From the NCBI RefSeq assembly GCF_001540865.1, contig NC_033640.1:5910166-5974165 (forward strand): DNA of 64,000 bases, in the 5' to 3' direction. The position numbers and the translations under genes were made by a program. The notes under the pieces are model-generated. The model was not told the origin of the DNA. It was given only the letters and a program-made list of their open reading frames with translations, and made no database searches. Shown here piece by piece: positions 45,890 through 58,452 of this stretch; position 1 is the first letter of the stretch, and each line of letters begins with the position of its first letter. This DNA comes from Ananas comosus. Its lineage: Eukaryota; Streptophyta; Magnoliopsida; Poales; Bromeliaceae.

Positions 45890-46440
45890 TGTTGAAGGTT
45901 CTGAAATAAAATATTAGATAAGAAGGTATGAGAACTATAACCAATAGTCCCTAGTGGGTACATCAGCAATGTCAACGATCTACACCACTAGGTCCATAGG
46001 AGGCAGAAATCGTAAATAACTTAGCACTATAAATGAATAGGTACAAATATAAAAAATTGCCGAAAGTTGTACTACTATCATGCTTCTACAATATAACTCA
46101 AAACTGTAAATCATGTATTTCATGCATTAATTAGATACTGAATAAAATAATACAATAATACCCAACATAATGAACAACTCAACAGTCAAGTCTAACCAGC
46201 GTCACCTCGTGTCCAGCTCCCACCTATAGAGGTCCGCTACAGGCTACTACTGTCTGACCCATACCATAATAATATTTTATAGCCCAATCTCCGAAGTGGC
46301 ACTCGCGGGGCAGTATCCCAACCGAGTATAGTATCACTGCCAAACTCAATATAGCATGCAAACTGTGATAAAATGCGATAATCAAACAGATCATAATAAT
46401 ACTGTCATAGTATCCAAAATACAATTATAGTCTCGTATTA
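45890..46440 (-). mobile_element. Diverged minus-oriented LTR fragment
   Basis: It shares with the LTR at 1-400 the order hairpin (GAACTAT...ATAGTCC, 45932-45950), ACCACTAGGTCC, then TCCGAAGTGGCACTCGCG (46289-46306, against TCCGAAGTGGCACTCGTA near 360). Both ends are unclear. Confidence 0.55.
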
Positions 46441-46500
46441 CCTGTAACTCTCTATTAACCTTTACAAAAATATCATACATATATATATATAGTATGTGTT

Positions 46501-46905
46501 GTGTGCTATTAGGAACATGGAGGCCTCCGTACTCCTAAGTCGTTTTCGATGATGAAGTTTCTGTATCGACGATCGGCTCCGTTAGACTTGATATAGCATA
46601 TTTGAACTATCTAGAAAATAAATTTTGTGATTTTTCGTTATCATTTACCTACTGATCGAAAGGGTTCAAAATTAATAATTTTTAATGGTTAATGTATAGC
46701 GTTTGCAAGTTTAACGGTGTAGAACTATTCAAATTAGATGAAATTTTGATAAAAATTTTTTTATACTATTTACATCAAGATCAAATCAATATATCTGATC
46801 GAAAATTTTAATGTTATATCACTACTTTTTGTGATATTTTTATTTTTCGCCGTTGATTTTGAACCCTTTCGATCGGTAGGTAAATGATACCGAAAAAAGA
46901 TTTTT
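46501..46905. mobile_element. MITE, AGGAGCACGG palindrome family
   Basis: The left end GTGTGCTATTAGGAACATGG runs into GAGGCCTCCGTACTCCTAAG, then CGATCGGCTCCGTTAGAC and TTACCTACTGATCGAAAGGG. Near 46875 the inverse CCCTTTCGATCGGTAGGTAA appears, so the element folds back, but the outer right arm is missing. Related copies lie at 20815-21085 and 47998-48126. Confidence 0.7.
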
Positions 46906-47760
46906 CTTTTAAGTTTTAATTTATTCGTGTCTTATATATTATTGCATAGCATCGACCATCAGTTAGTGTATAAAAAACAACACATTAAAAAATGCAAAGA
47001 AATAATTACATGAAGATCAACAATTAAAGCAAGAATCATTGTCCTTATGGTTGCATCGATGCTGGAATACTTTGTATTAAAATATTCGCAGAATTCGTTG
47101 GCAAAATCCCTCGCCAAAGAATACTTGGCGTTCGTCGCTGCTCATGCTATTCGGCAACAATTAACACAACTGTGGCATATAATAATGCATTTCGCAGTCA
47201 ATTTTAAAGTATAAAATCATCTTGTTCAACCATCTTTTATTGACTACAGAGTATTGAGGAGATGTAAAGTACTCTGTTTCACTAAATAAGAATAAGAAAA
47301 GAATTCGCAATCGGGCTCGGTATATTATGTCCTGCAAACGTTTTTATTAAACATAAAAATTTACTCCATTTGTTGAAAATGATGATGTGTCAAATTGAAC
47401 GACTAGATAAATCGATCCTGAAAAAATATAACTAGAAAAACAATCTTGGATAGCAAAAAAAAGAAAAGAGCGCACGAACAATTAATTTCTATATTTGCTG
47501 AAGCTGAATTAAACTACTTGAAAAATACTCTAAAAAAAACTACAAAAATTCGCATAGATGCTAGAATCTCTCAATGAATCATTCAATTTTCCTCTCTCTA
47601 AAAGAAAAGGTTTCAGAATTCGAAATTTGAAAACAGAGATCAAACAATTATTTTATGATCAGATAAATCTTTGGGGGGTAATTTTTGTTCATGAGCATTG
47701 ACAGTGAAATAACAGATACACGATAATGTTTTTTTTTTTTGGCACCGCAATTTGATCCGA

Positions 47761-47785
47761 NNNNNNNNNNNNNNNNNNNNNNNNN
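47761..47785. other. Assembly gap (25 n)
   Basis: A run of 25 undetermined bases. Its true length is unknown. Confidence 0.99.
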
Positions 47786-47934
47786 TGAGTGGGTTGTTGG
47801 TTGAATAGTATAATCTAATGGTAAAATGATCAAAGACGTAGATTCTTAACGGTAAAAAATTTACAAGCACCAAGTTCTTTGTACTTTTTACAAGTACGTA
47901 GCCGGACCTCTTCTCTACTCTCTGCTCTCTCTCT

Positions 47935-47949
<15 letters not shown>

Positions 47950-47983
<34 letters not shown>

Positions 47984-47992
47984 TATATATAT
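47950..47992. repeat. (TA)n microsatellite after a CT tract
   Basis: A (CT)n run (47925-47948) passes into alternating TA. Confidence 0.85.
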
Positions 47993-47997
47993 TTAGG

Positions 47998-48126
47998 TCT
48001 TGTGTGCTATTAGGAGCACGGAGCACTCCGTGCTCCTAAGCCATTTTCGATATGGAGTTTTCGAATTGATGATCAGCTCCATTAGATTGATCTAGCATAT
48101 TGAACTATCTTTAGAAAATAAATTTT
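47998..48126. mobile_element. MITE fragment, AGGAGCACGG family
   Basis: TCTTGTGTGCTATTAGGAGC is followed by ACGGAGCACTCCGTGCTCC, then CAGCTCCATTAGATTGATC and AAAATAAATTTTG, as in the copy at 46501. It stops abruptly at 48126. Confidence 0.65.
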
Positions 48127-48694
48127 GTTTGAGAAGAATCTAAGCACTTGGTGGCCACTCACTACTTGTGTCTTTGTTATTCCAGTTCATGCACCTTGAT
48201 CAAGGCACTTTGACAATGAAGTTGTTTATTAAATATTTGTTTATTAATTCCTTATATTATAATTTGATCACTAAGCAATGTGAAGTGATCACCTTTGTTT
48301 TTAATGGAAATATCCAAACCCCTCCACACACACACACACACAAAAAAAACAAAAAACAAACAAACAAACATTTTGTTGGCAACTAAAGCTTTTGTATTGT
48401 TTCTTGACTATGTCATTGCTTCATGGCACTTGTGCTCCCTATCTCATTATGACAACTAGTGGAGCTTCCTTTTTAGTACATAAACACATTTCCTTGTGTC
48501 ATTTGAAATAATTGCAGCTTATATAGGCATCTAGAAAGAATATTGCATAATTAAATTGGTATATTACATGATCATTAGTCCTTTTAAATCTTATTTAAGT
48601 TTACTTTTGTTTAGCTAGATCATACTATGTCGAAAAAATTACCGCCATTATGATTATCTTCTGTACTAGACTAGTCCATATATATATATATATA

Positions 48695-48964
48695 GAGTTG
48701 GGCTAAAATACTATTGATAGCAAAAATCCTTTTTTGCTATCAATTTTTTAGTTTTTCGATCAATTCTTTTAATCATTTCTAACAATTGGATTAAATATTA
48801 TAATCCAGTGAAGACCACTCAATCTTAGGGGGACAACTCAATCTTAGGTGGACCACTCAACCCTAAGGGCTAATATCATTCTAATCCTATAATTTTTCAT
48901 CCAAAAGCCAAAAATTTGATAGTAACAAAAAACTTTTACTATCAATAGTATTCCGGCCTAACTC
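48695..48964. mobile_element. MITE with GAGTTGGGCT ends, 270 bp
   Basis: The left end GAGTTGGGCTAAAATACTAT and the inverted right end GAGTTAGGCCGGAATACTAT pair on through TGATAG. The interior holds three CTCAATCTTAGG-type repeats. No target duplication is evident between a TA tract and a CT tract. The termini match those of the element at 13373. Confidence 0.75.
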
Positions 48965-49522
48965 TCTCTCTCAATATACGCAACACTTGTATATGTAGGA
49001 GCCTTTTTCTGGTCTTTCTAATGTGATCCAATGAAAAGGATTAAACAAATTGAATGCTTACACAAGTTTGAAACTTAATTCTTTTGTCAAAGGCTAAAGA
49101 GAAATATATGTGTATTTTAGCTATACAGATGAATGGCGGAATTCGGCCGTCATATTATATACAAAATAGGATTTTATTATTATCTAATATGAGACTAATA
49201 TTCTTAATAGTATAAAAGAATTTGGGAACTGAAACTAAAACTTATGTTTGAAATATGATGAAGGCATAAATGGGATAAATCCAACAGCTAACTTATAGGT
49301 TAGCAACCAAGTAAGACCAATTGTGTGGCTGAGGCAATTACCAGTCTCCTTCCATGGACATAGGTTTCACCCAACCACCAACAATGCCTCACAAATTTCT
49401 TATATTTTTATTATTTTTACAAGAAAGAGTAAGCATAATTCGTGGTTAATAGTTGTTATTCTCACCCTAAACCATACTTAATTTCTCAATCCTAAACATA
49501 TTATAACATTCTTTAAATCTGT

Positions 49523-50040
49523 TGACTTAAAGGGACCAGCATCCTATGTTATGGTGGGAGGTCGCGTTGAGTTGAGTTACGTTCGAAATGACGTGAGGCT
49601 GAGTTAGGCCGAATCATACTCGAAGTAGCACGAGGCTGGTTGGGCTGAGCTACAGTCAAAACCCATGGGCACTGTGTCTATAAGCTTTAAGTAAATTAGT
49701 TGCGTATTTCTAACACTTCGAGCTTTTGGGATTAGTGATTAGCGCCAACGATCCAACAAATTGTATCATAGTCAGAGGCCAAGAGGCCATGGGTTCAATT
49801 CCTGCATGCTACGAATTTATGTAAATTCTGGAGAAGGGATTATTGGTTTAAAGGAACTATCATCCTGCCCTGTGACGGAAGATTTGGTTGCATTGAGTCA
49901 TGTTCGAAATGACGTGAGACTGATTAAGCTGAGTCATAATCAAGATTTATTAGAGTTGTGTCTGCACACTTTAAGTAAATTTGTTGTATATTTATAACAG
50001 CTCGAGTTTTTAAAATTAATTATTAGCGTCAACGATTACA
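49523..50040 (+). mobile_element. TRIM (miniature LTR retrotransposon)
   Basis: There are two direct repeats, 49523-49755 and 49844-50040. Both run from (T)TTAAAGG and CATCCT through GTTCGAAATGACGTGAG and CTTTAAGTAAAT to TTAGCGCCAACGAT / TTAGCGTCAACGAT. Just after the first comes TTGTATCATAGTC, a decayed initiator-tRNA primer site, followed by a tRNA-like GGTTCAATTCC. Before the second lies a purine tract, GGAGAAGGGATTA. The internal region is under 90 bp and non-coding. The second repeat lacks about 36 bp. No target duplication was found. Confidence 0.72.
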
Positions 50041-50502
50041 ATTACAATTACCAATTTATATATCATCAAGGATTTGGGCTTAATTTCTTCTGCTGTAATT
50101 TTATTTTTACTTTTTTTTTTTTTTCTGCGCTAAGATTTAAGTTGATTCCTGATGTAGATGTTTGCTGCAATATTTACTGTTTTTATAAATATTCTGTAAG
50201 TATGTCGAGAGAAGATGCCAACGAGGCTAAGATGTAGGATGGTACCTGACATTTTGGTGTCATACGAAGGGGATAACTTGTCCCTCCAAAGTCCTTCGTT
50301 GTGAACAAAATGGCACCTTCATTTATTAATTAATGAACCTAAATGCACTCCACTTAACACCATTCCTGATCCTGTTCTCTCTTTGAATTTATTCCTGGGC
50401 CAACCGATTCTTCACTGTTCCTGATGAATTGTCACTTCTCATTTTCAATTATATTTGTACTTGTAGACCTGCTTTTCATGCATTATCATCTTTATGGATC
50501 AA

Positions 50503-50573
<71 letters not shown>
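50503..50573. repeat. (TA)n microsatellite, about 70 bp
   Basis: Uninterrupted alternating TA. Confidence 0.95.
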
Positions 50574-50574
<1 letters not shown>

Positions 50575-51895
50575 ATTTACTCTACTGGTAGGTGTCAAAA
50601 TATCACTTTTATTTCAATTATGTCAACAGTTCATCTCACAAACTAAATAATATACTATGGACATACCAATTAGTCCGCAAATTTTGACAATACAAAATCC
50701 ACGTACAGCGCAAATTAAAGGAATGGAACGATAGTCGGGAAAAGGAGATGTGCCGCTATTGCTCTCCTAGCCTGAACTACAGCCACAACACCTCAGAGTA
50801 GCTCGAAAAATCTCTAATGAAAATCACACAAAATCAGCTCTTAAAATGTAAAAATAATAATAATAATAATAATCAGTTTCTAACTTTTTTTTCTATTTTT
50901 CTCTCAACCGACTAATCACTCTCTCTCTCTCTCTCTTAGAAGGTGATAAGGATAAGGCTATGCATGGTGAGCTAGCCTACGTGACCTCTATGCATAGAAT
51001 GCAAAAATGCAAAAAGGTCCTTAAAAGTCAAGTATTTCAACTTTAGTCCCTCACAAGATAAATTTGAGATTTCTGAGTCCCTTTTTGGCAAATATTTCAC
51101 GTCAAAACGTCTCCAACTCGAGCAAGCACTGTAAAAAAAATGCTGACTAAGAAGTCATACTGCAACCTTACTTATTTGTTAAAGTCTAGTATATCACAAT
51201 TTGGACTTTAAAAAATTGCCAAAAATAAGTTTTCTTGCTTAATCGACCATCCATCTCTATTTTTTCATTAGTCATGATAAAAGCAAAATGAAGAAAGAAT
51301 ACGCTCCGAACTGGACTAGACCATCAATATCATCAATATCATCAATCAATATATACCCATAACTCTCCGAACTGGACTAGACCATGCACCTACCTGTTGG
51401 CTGGGTTAAAATTAATTAATTCTGATGGTTCGTTTCGAAATGATGGTCTGGATCCGCATGTATTAGTTGCGTGCAGCAGCTAGGACTAATTTTAACCATA
51501 TATAATTCTGTGGAAGCCTGGTATATATATATATATTTAGACGTCCACAACGTCTTCGATTGAAATTGATTCGGCGCAATTACTAGCTAGTGAGGATTCT
51601 TCTTGCTCATGCGACCGGCCTTGCATGGGTCGTTATTAATGACGTCGTTTCGGACATAAAATAAAATCGTTCATTATTACTCGAGCGATACTCCGCTTCA
51701 CCAATATCCCAGCTTGCGAATCGATTAGCTAACCTCAAAACATGAAGACGATTGGTGTTTCGATAGCGGGAATCAGGCCCACCTGATCCTAAGTTGGAGA
51801 AGGATGAACTGAAGGGACTTCTTTTTATTTTACTTTGTGCCTTGCATCCTTTGAATAAAGAAATTATTACGAGATGATGATAATAATAATAATAA
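50574..51895. other. Intergenic sequence, no gene recognised
   Basis: It contains a TAA repeat (50854-50871), a (CT)n run (50920-50936) and a local duplication of CTCCGAACTGGACTAGACCA (51304 and 51366). I see no coding signal. Confidence 0.55.
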
Positions 51896-54800
51896 GGGAT
51901 AATTGCCTATATACCTCCTTATACATTTGAAAATATCCGATTTACCTCTACTTTTTTTACTTTCTAAATTATCCCTCGTATGTTCCACCATTATTGTAAA
52001 ATACCCAGATTAAACGTGAGTTAAATATCTACCACAGTTAAAAAAAATTAAAATGTCAATTTTGTCCTTAACTTAAGGATAAATAAAAAATAGGCCTTTT
52101 TGCACAAAAAATTCACTTATTTTGGGCTTTTGCAAAACCGGGTCACCTTTTTCGTTTTTGCAGATTCGGTCCGCTTTTTCAGCAAACTGACCAAAATACC
52201 CTTATTACTTTTTCTCTTTCCTCTTTCTCTCTCCTCTTCGTTTCTGTCGTTCTTTTTTTTTTTTTCTCGCCGAAAAAAAAAAGGCGGACCGTCCCGTATC
52301 TTCTTCATCCAGTCGTTCTCACTTTCCTCAACTCATCCTACATTACTTCTCACCGTCGCCTCAAGACCCTCCTCACCACTCTCCAAGTCACACCGCCCGC
52401 GACCACCCTCCCTCCTCTACGCTCGCCGCCATGCGGACCCCCAGCCCGATCCGTGCCGCGGACGGCAGGGCCGGCCCGTAGGCGAACGGGGCTCGGCTGG
52501 AATGCGGAGAAAGAACAACGGCGATAGAAAAGGGCGAGGTCCCTCAATAGCGACAGGGACGCTAGTGGGGGAGGCGGAATATCCAGACTCGGTCTCTCTT
52601 CCTGATCAAGGCATATACTATATATATAAGCTAGCCATATAATATATATATATAATAGGTGCAGTTATATGAGTTTTTAGCATCTCAGCTCTGGCAGTGA
52701 CTCTGTCGAACGTATAAATCAGTTGTTGCTCCGAATTTTTTCAGTTCTTGACAACCCCATGACACCTGGATCCCGGCCGCCATGATAGCGGTCACTTTAG
52801 GTTGAACGGTCCCTTATACTACACATAAAACGTCTATAGCGCACTTTAAATGTCGGTATAACGGTCAAAAAAAGTGTCGCTTGCTGCTAGATTCTGCCGA
52901 CTAGCAGTCGCCTCTTTGCGCTTTACGATTACTCCCTTTACCCGAGAACGTGAGACGCTCTTCGTCCAGGATCGACTCTTTTTATTAAAAGTTCGCGGAT
53001 TCTGTTTCGCTTAAATGTATTTGCCTCCTCAGCTTTCAATCCCCGTCGCGCAGCGGCAGCGGCCGGCGAACGGGCTCGGACTGTTTTTTTATTTAAAATC
53101 CTACACATCTTTAACTAGATATATAACGCTTCTTCTCCTTCTGTTTGCACTGTTTCTCCTCTTTAAAGAGGAGAAACAGTGCAACCAAGAGGAGAAACAG
53201 ATGTGCAACCAAGTAGAGAAGCAAGTTATAATATCTGCTTTAAAGAGTGCAGTTAAGATAAATGGGACAGTTGTTTTTCTTGTTGGAACCATTTTTTCTT
53301 CTTGTACACCTGTTTTTTTATTTTAACTACACATCTTTAAGAGATATTTATACTGCCTCTCCCTCTTGTTGCACGTGTTTCTCGCTCTTTAAAGAGGAAG
53401 AACAGTGACAACAAAGAGAGAAAGCATTCTATATATTGACGGTGCCAACAAGAGGAGAAGCGAGTTTATAAATATCTTTAATGGGTGCAGTATAAAGATA
53501 AATGGGTGCACTTTTTTTTCTTGTTGCACATTTTTTTCTCTGTTCACTGTTTTTTATTTTAAAACTACACATCTTTAATAATATATTATACTGTTTCTCC
53601 TCTTGTTGCGCATGTTTCTCTCTCCTCTGTTGCACTGTCTTTCTCCTCTTTAAACAGGAAAAACAGTGCAAAGAGGAGAAGATACGGCAACAAGAGGGAA
53701 AACAGATAAATATCTTTAAATCGGGATATAAGTTTAAGATAACAAAACAGTGTAACAAGAGGAGAAATGATGCAACAAGAGAAGAAACGCGTGCAACAAA
53801 GAGAGAAACAGTGCAACTTTCATTTAAGAGTGTAATTTTTATTTTAGTGGGTGCAGTTTATATCTGAAAGAGTGCTAATAAAGAGAGAAAACAGTATATA
53901 ATATCTTTCAAGAGTGTAATTCTTCATTTAAAAATGTGTAATTTTTATTTTAAAGCTGGCAGTTTAAATCTCTAACTAGCAACTTGTATTTTTTTGTAGC
54001 TATCGATACCAATTTCACTTCATATCTTTTTTTATATTAATTTTTGATCTTTTTTTTTTATTTTTTTTTTTTGTCACGCCTCTATTTCATACCACGGTGT
54101 GGCTGACGATGCCAGCTAAAAATCCTCCCCCCACTCCGAGGCTGCAGCCGTCCCGCAGTGACATCTCCACGGTGTCGGCGTGGTGTCGGCGAAGATGCAG
54201 TCGTCGTCGGGGCAGCAGAGAAGGAGGGAAGGAGAGACGCGCCACCCAGGAGCACGGGAAGAAGCGGAAGAGGACGCCGTTCAGGCTCGAAATCTTGGAA
54301 GAGAGAGTCAGAGGAAGAAAATAAACAGAAAATGCAAATAAAAAAAGTCACAGCCCGACCTTAGGGGGATCGGAGGCGAGGAAGGTGGGGGCGCCGGCGG
54401 CGACGCCGCTCTGTCTTCGCCGCTCTCTGGGAAAAGAAAGAAAAAAAAGAACGAGAGAAAAAAATGAAAAGAAAAAGGTATAAGGGCACCTCCGCTCCAT
54501 CTTCGCCGCTCTCTGGGAAGAAAAAGAAAAAAGAACGAGAGAAAAAAAGAGGAGAGAGAAAGAGGAAAGAGAAAAAGGTATAAGGGTATTTTGGTCAGTT
54601 TGCTGAAAAAACGGACCGAATCTGCAAAAGCCAAAAAGATGGCCCGATTTTGCAAAAGCCCAAAATAAGTGGATTTTTTATGCAAATTGGCCTAAAAAAT
54701 ATTGGTGACAGTAGAGAGGTATATTAGAAAAGACCAAAAATCAAAATATTTTTTATACCCCCGACTTTAAGGACAAAAAAAAAAAATTAGTGATGATAGA

Positions 54801-54980
54801 AGAGTATATTTGAAAAGATAAAATAATAATTTTACAGAGATAACAGAATTAATTAACAAATTTTAATTCTAGGAATATATTAGAAATAAGTTGGAACGAA
54901 GAAAAAGTATTTTCAATATTAGACTTCTCTTGTAAATCGGAAAGTGAAAAAATTTTCAGGTATATATAAGCAATTACCCC
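51896..54980. mobile_element. MULE-like element with ~450-600-bp terminal inverted repeats
   Basis: The left end GGGATAATTGCCTATATA and the inverted right end GGGGTAATTGCTTATATA open long arms. They share GCTTTTGCAAAA-type, CAGATTCGGTCCG and TTCAGCAAACTGACCAAAAT stretches (left 52080-52210, right 54590-54680). TAATAATAA flanks it on both sides (51887-51895 and 54981-54989), in a TAA-rich context. There is no transposase. GC-rich patches at 52330-52560 and 54100-54420 may be captured host DNA but match nothing I know. The middle (53130-53900) holds palindromic repeats. The ORFs at 52100-52642 and 54082-54685 lie in the arms and are not genes. Confidence 0.82.
53130..53900. repeat. Palindromic TTTCTCCTCTTTAAAGAGGA repeats
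   Basis: A perfect 38-bp palindrome lies at 53146-53183 (TGCACTGTTTCTCCTCTTT and its complement). Decayed copies lie near 53371-53410 and 53627-53672. Single arms (GCAACAAGAGGAGAAAC type) lie between them, with GTGCAGTT(A)AAGATAAATGG segments. Confidence 0.82.
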
Positions 54981-55021
54981 TAATAATAATATTGAGGAAG
55001 ATACAAGAACAAACAAGGATC

Positions 55022-55027
55022 TTTATT
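55022..55027 (-). terminator. Candidate poly(A) signal of eIF4A
   Basis: TTTATT on the plus strand reads AATAAA on the minus strand, about 365 bases after the eIF4A stop and just outside the MULE-like element. Confidence 0.3.
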
Positions 55028-55390
55028 ATTCTCCTTATGTGTAACTATTGACGAGGCAAGAATCAATAGCATTGCCCTTCAAACAATTGAGTTTGCTGCT
55101 TTGAAAGAAACCTTTCCAAAACTTAAAAACATAAGATAAAACCTGAACAAAATTGCCGCAACACAATCAAGCAGAAAATATAGACCACATATACTGAACC
55201 AAAGATTAAACAACGAGAAAGCTAAAGCAAGTCCTACAAAGATCAAGTTTCACAGATGAGATTTTGGGGTGTCCGAACAAATATTAAAAAAAAAACACAC
55301 ACACAAGAAAAAAAGAAAAAAAAAAAAGAAAGCAAGAAATTGCAAAATCCCACATTACATATCATATATTCCCTTCTACAGGTAAGACAA

Positions 55391-57575
55391 TCAGAGCAGG
55401 TCGGCAACATTGGATGGCAGCTCCTCAATCACAGCATTATAAAACCTCTGGATATCGAACAGCATCCTCTCATCATCCTGAGTGACGAAATTTATTGCAA
55501 CCCCCTTTCTCCCAAACCGCCCGCTACGCCCAATCCGGTGAAGATAGTTCTCAGGCTGCGTGGGCAAGTCATAATTTATGACGAGCGAGACCTGCTGCAC
55601 ATCAATACCTCGAGCAAGAAGATCGGTGGTAATAAGAACGCGCGAAGAGCCCGATCGGAATTCACGCATGATGATATCTCTCGTATTCTGGTCCATGTCT
55701 CCGTGAGTGGCAGAAACAGTATGATCCCTACTTCTCATTTTGTCAGTGAGCCAGTCAACCTTGCGACGGGTATTTACGAATATGACACTCTGGGTGATGG
55801 CCAGGGTTTCATAGAGGTCGCAGAGGGTCTCCAATTTCCATTCTTCTTTTTCGACATTGACATAGAACTGCTTGATGCCCTCAAGGGTCAGCTCATCGCG
55901 CTTGACAAGGATCCTCACGGGCTTGTTCATGAACTTACGCGTGATCTCCAGGGCCTCGGGCGGCATTGTTGCAGAGAAGACCCCGACCTGGATTTTAGGA
56001 GGGAGAAGCTGGAAGATGTCGTAGATCTGCGGTGGAATAGTCCGGGTTTAGGATATTAAAGGACAACCCCCGATAAAAGAAACACAATCAAAGCTGAAAA
56101 CTACAAAGAACCCAAGATATCTGCAGCATGTTAGCGAAAAAAAGCTGCAATTAGATATAGTAGGTCTTCATCTGAAACTGCACCTTAGCATAGTTCAACT
56201 ATGAAGTCAAATATGAACTCCAGAAATTTTTACAATAGGCAGACATAAACACAGTTCTGCTGACTTATAGTGGACGAGAAAGATGACTATATTCATTGTC
56301 AGTGAAAACTGATGACTCTCGAGTCACAACCAAAAAAATCACTTTGTTATTGTTTCGTAGTTAACCATGGTTATGGACACTCCAAGCAGTGGTGAGATCA
56401 TTAGATTACAAATAGTAACTGGCATTTTTCTACCACGGGTAAACTGCCTTTATTGTCCATAAAAGTTCGCTTTGGCTTATCGACCATAAAATTTCAAGCA
56501 TTCTAACACCGTAAGCTCGTACAAATGCCACATCCAAGTCCTTCTTCCCCACTACTTTTGTTAGCAGGTCTCATGAAATTTTGATGCGCTGAACTGCTAA
56601 TTAATGTATTAAATTGGTTGGAGCTTCATAACTAAATTCAAAAACAATGGATCCGTTGAGATTTGACAAGAACTGTTTAGATTGTAAGAGAATTTTAAGA
56701 GCTTAAATAGATATTCAAATATATGGATAGTCCAAAATGATGGAATTGTTGCGAGTTAAGACAAGCTCAAATTTTAGTTCAACAAAAATTGAATATTATT
56801 ACCATTATTTACAGGAGATGATGATTGTTGGTTTTTAATGTTCCTGATGGATTCTTAGTCGAAAGAATTGCAAGGCTTGCAGGGTTAACAAAATATTTCT
56901 CGTTAACCTCTCTTTATTCATCCTTCCCCTGTTCTCAAAATTCATTATCTATGATATTCATAGAATTTCCTTACTCAGCATCTCGACCTACTGTGTGGCA
57001 GTTATGGCATTCTGACGCAAAAATGTATCACAAGTGCATCATGCATGGCAAATGATAGGCATTTGGTAGAAGAGCTAACATGAGTTGATTGGAAGAGCTA
57101 TAATGAAACAGGTGCATGAGTAAGCTTCCGAGGACTAAAACAAGACATGAGAAAGTTGAGGGACAAAGGTGCAATTTACCATTTTAGAATACTACAACTT
57201 CCTATAATGTTCTCTTTGGTTCAACTACCACATCAGTGGCGTTGTTTTACCATCATATTTCCATAGTACCGGATCCTTTTGGAGCTTGTTTAGCTTGGGT
57301 AGAGCTTATCCAACAGCACAGCTTGAGTAGACCATTTGAACAAGCACCTATACTAAAATCCCCCCAGTAAATTCTAATGCATAAAATGTACAAAATTCAT
57401 AAAGGCTGGGTTTTCAAGAACTAGAAGCTTATTACAACTTCACGCCTCAACAGAAGCCCCAAACATTTTGTTTATCAAATATCTAGGTACTGTTTCAAGG
57501 ACCAGGCAAGTTGTTTCACAAGCCAGGCCACATCAAACACTATCTCAATTCATGAATGCAGTTAGCATATATTCT

Positions 57576-57608
<33 letters not shown>

Positions 57609-58388
57609 GAATCAGCATAAACAAACTTCTTGCTAGTTTCACAAGCCAGGCCACATCAAACATGCTCATCTCAATTCACGATGCAGTTAGCATATATTCT
57701 CCAAAAAAAAGAAAAAAAACAAATCAGCATAAGCAAACTTCTCGCTAGCCCCCTTGGTTAATTATCTTCGGAAGTAATTTCCTAAAGCCTTTTCATACTC
57801 AACGACATGATGTAAGATCACTATAGTTTTTCTCTTTTTCTTTTGTTTATTTTATAAATATCATATACACCATGTCTCTGTTGCAAAACCGCACACTTCC
57901 TGTATCACTATCTGCTCTAACTGCATCAAGCTGCAAGTCAATTAAACTAGCAACAAAAATACTTCTAGGAGCAATCAAGCAAAAGGCACTTCTAAAACAA
58001 GTCTCGATAATCGTCACATGATTAACATAACAAACTTTCAGATAGTATCCGTAACTTTATTTTAAAGACGAAAATCATAAATCCTCCGAGAAAGTCTCAA
58101 ATTTCTAAGCTTATCCCTATATATCTCGAATCTTCATCAAATAAAGACCTTCTTGAACAGGTATCCCTTGAATCATGTCATAGAGGTTTGCAATACTTCT
58201 CTTTGCTAGCATCATCATACGTACAAATCACATTAATCACCTATTCTCCTAACACTAAGCTCTTTGCAGGGGCTCTAAAAGAAGGTATAGTCTAATTACA
58301 CCATGGGATCGTTTTTTTACTATGTGGTTGTTTGAATGGACTCAAAACAAGCGTATAAACCATGATATAGTGAAACTATAAGATAAAA

Positions 58389-58452
<64 letters not shown>

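Noticed and set aside
49755..49800. tRNA-like or SINE promoter reading around GGTTCAATTCCTG
   Set aside because: Flanking direct repeats and the purine tract fit a TRIM with its primer-binding region better than a SINE.
55256..56059. 267-aa plus-strand ORF antisense to eIF4A
   Set aside because: It is the antisense shadow of eIF4A exon 4 and its 3'UTR; the minus strand carries all helicase motifs.
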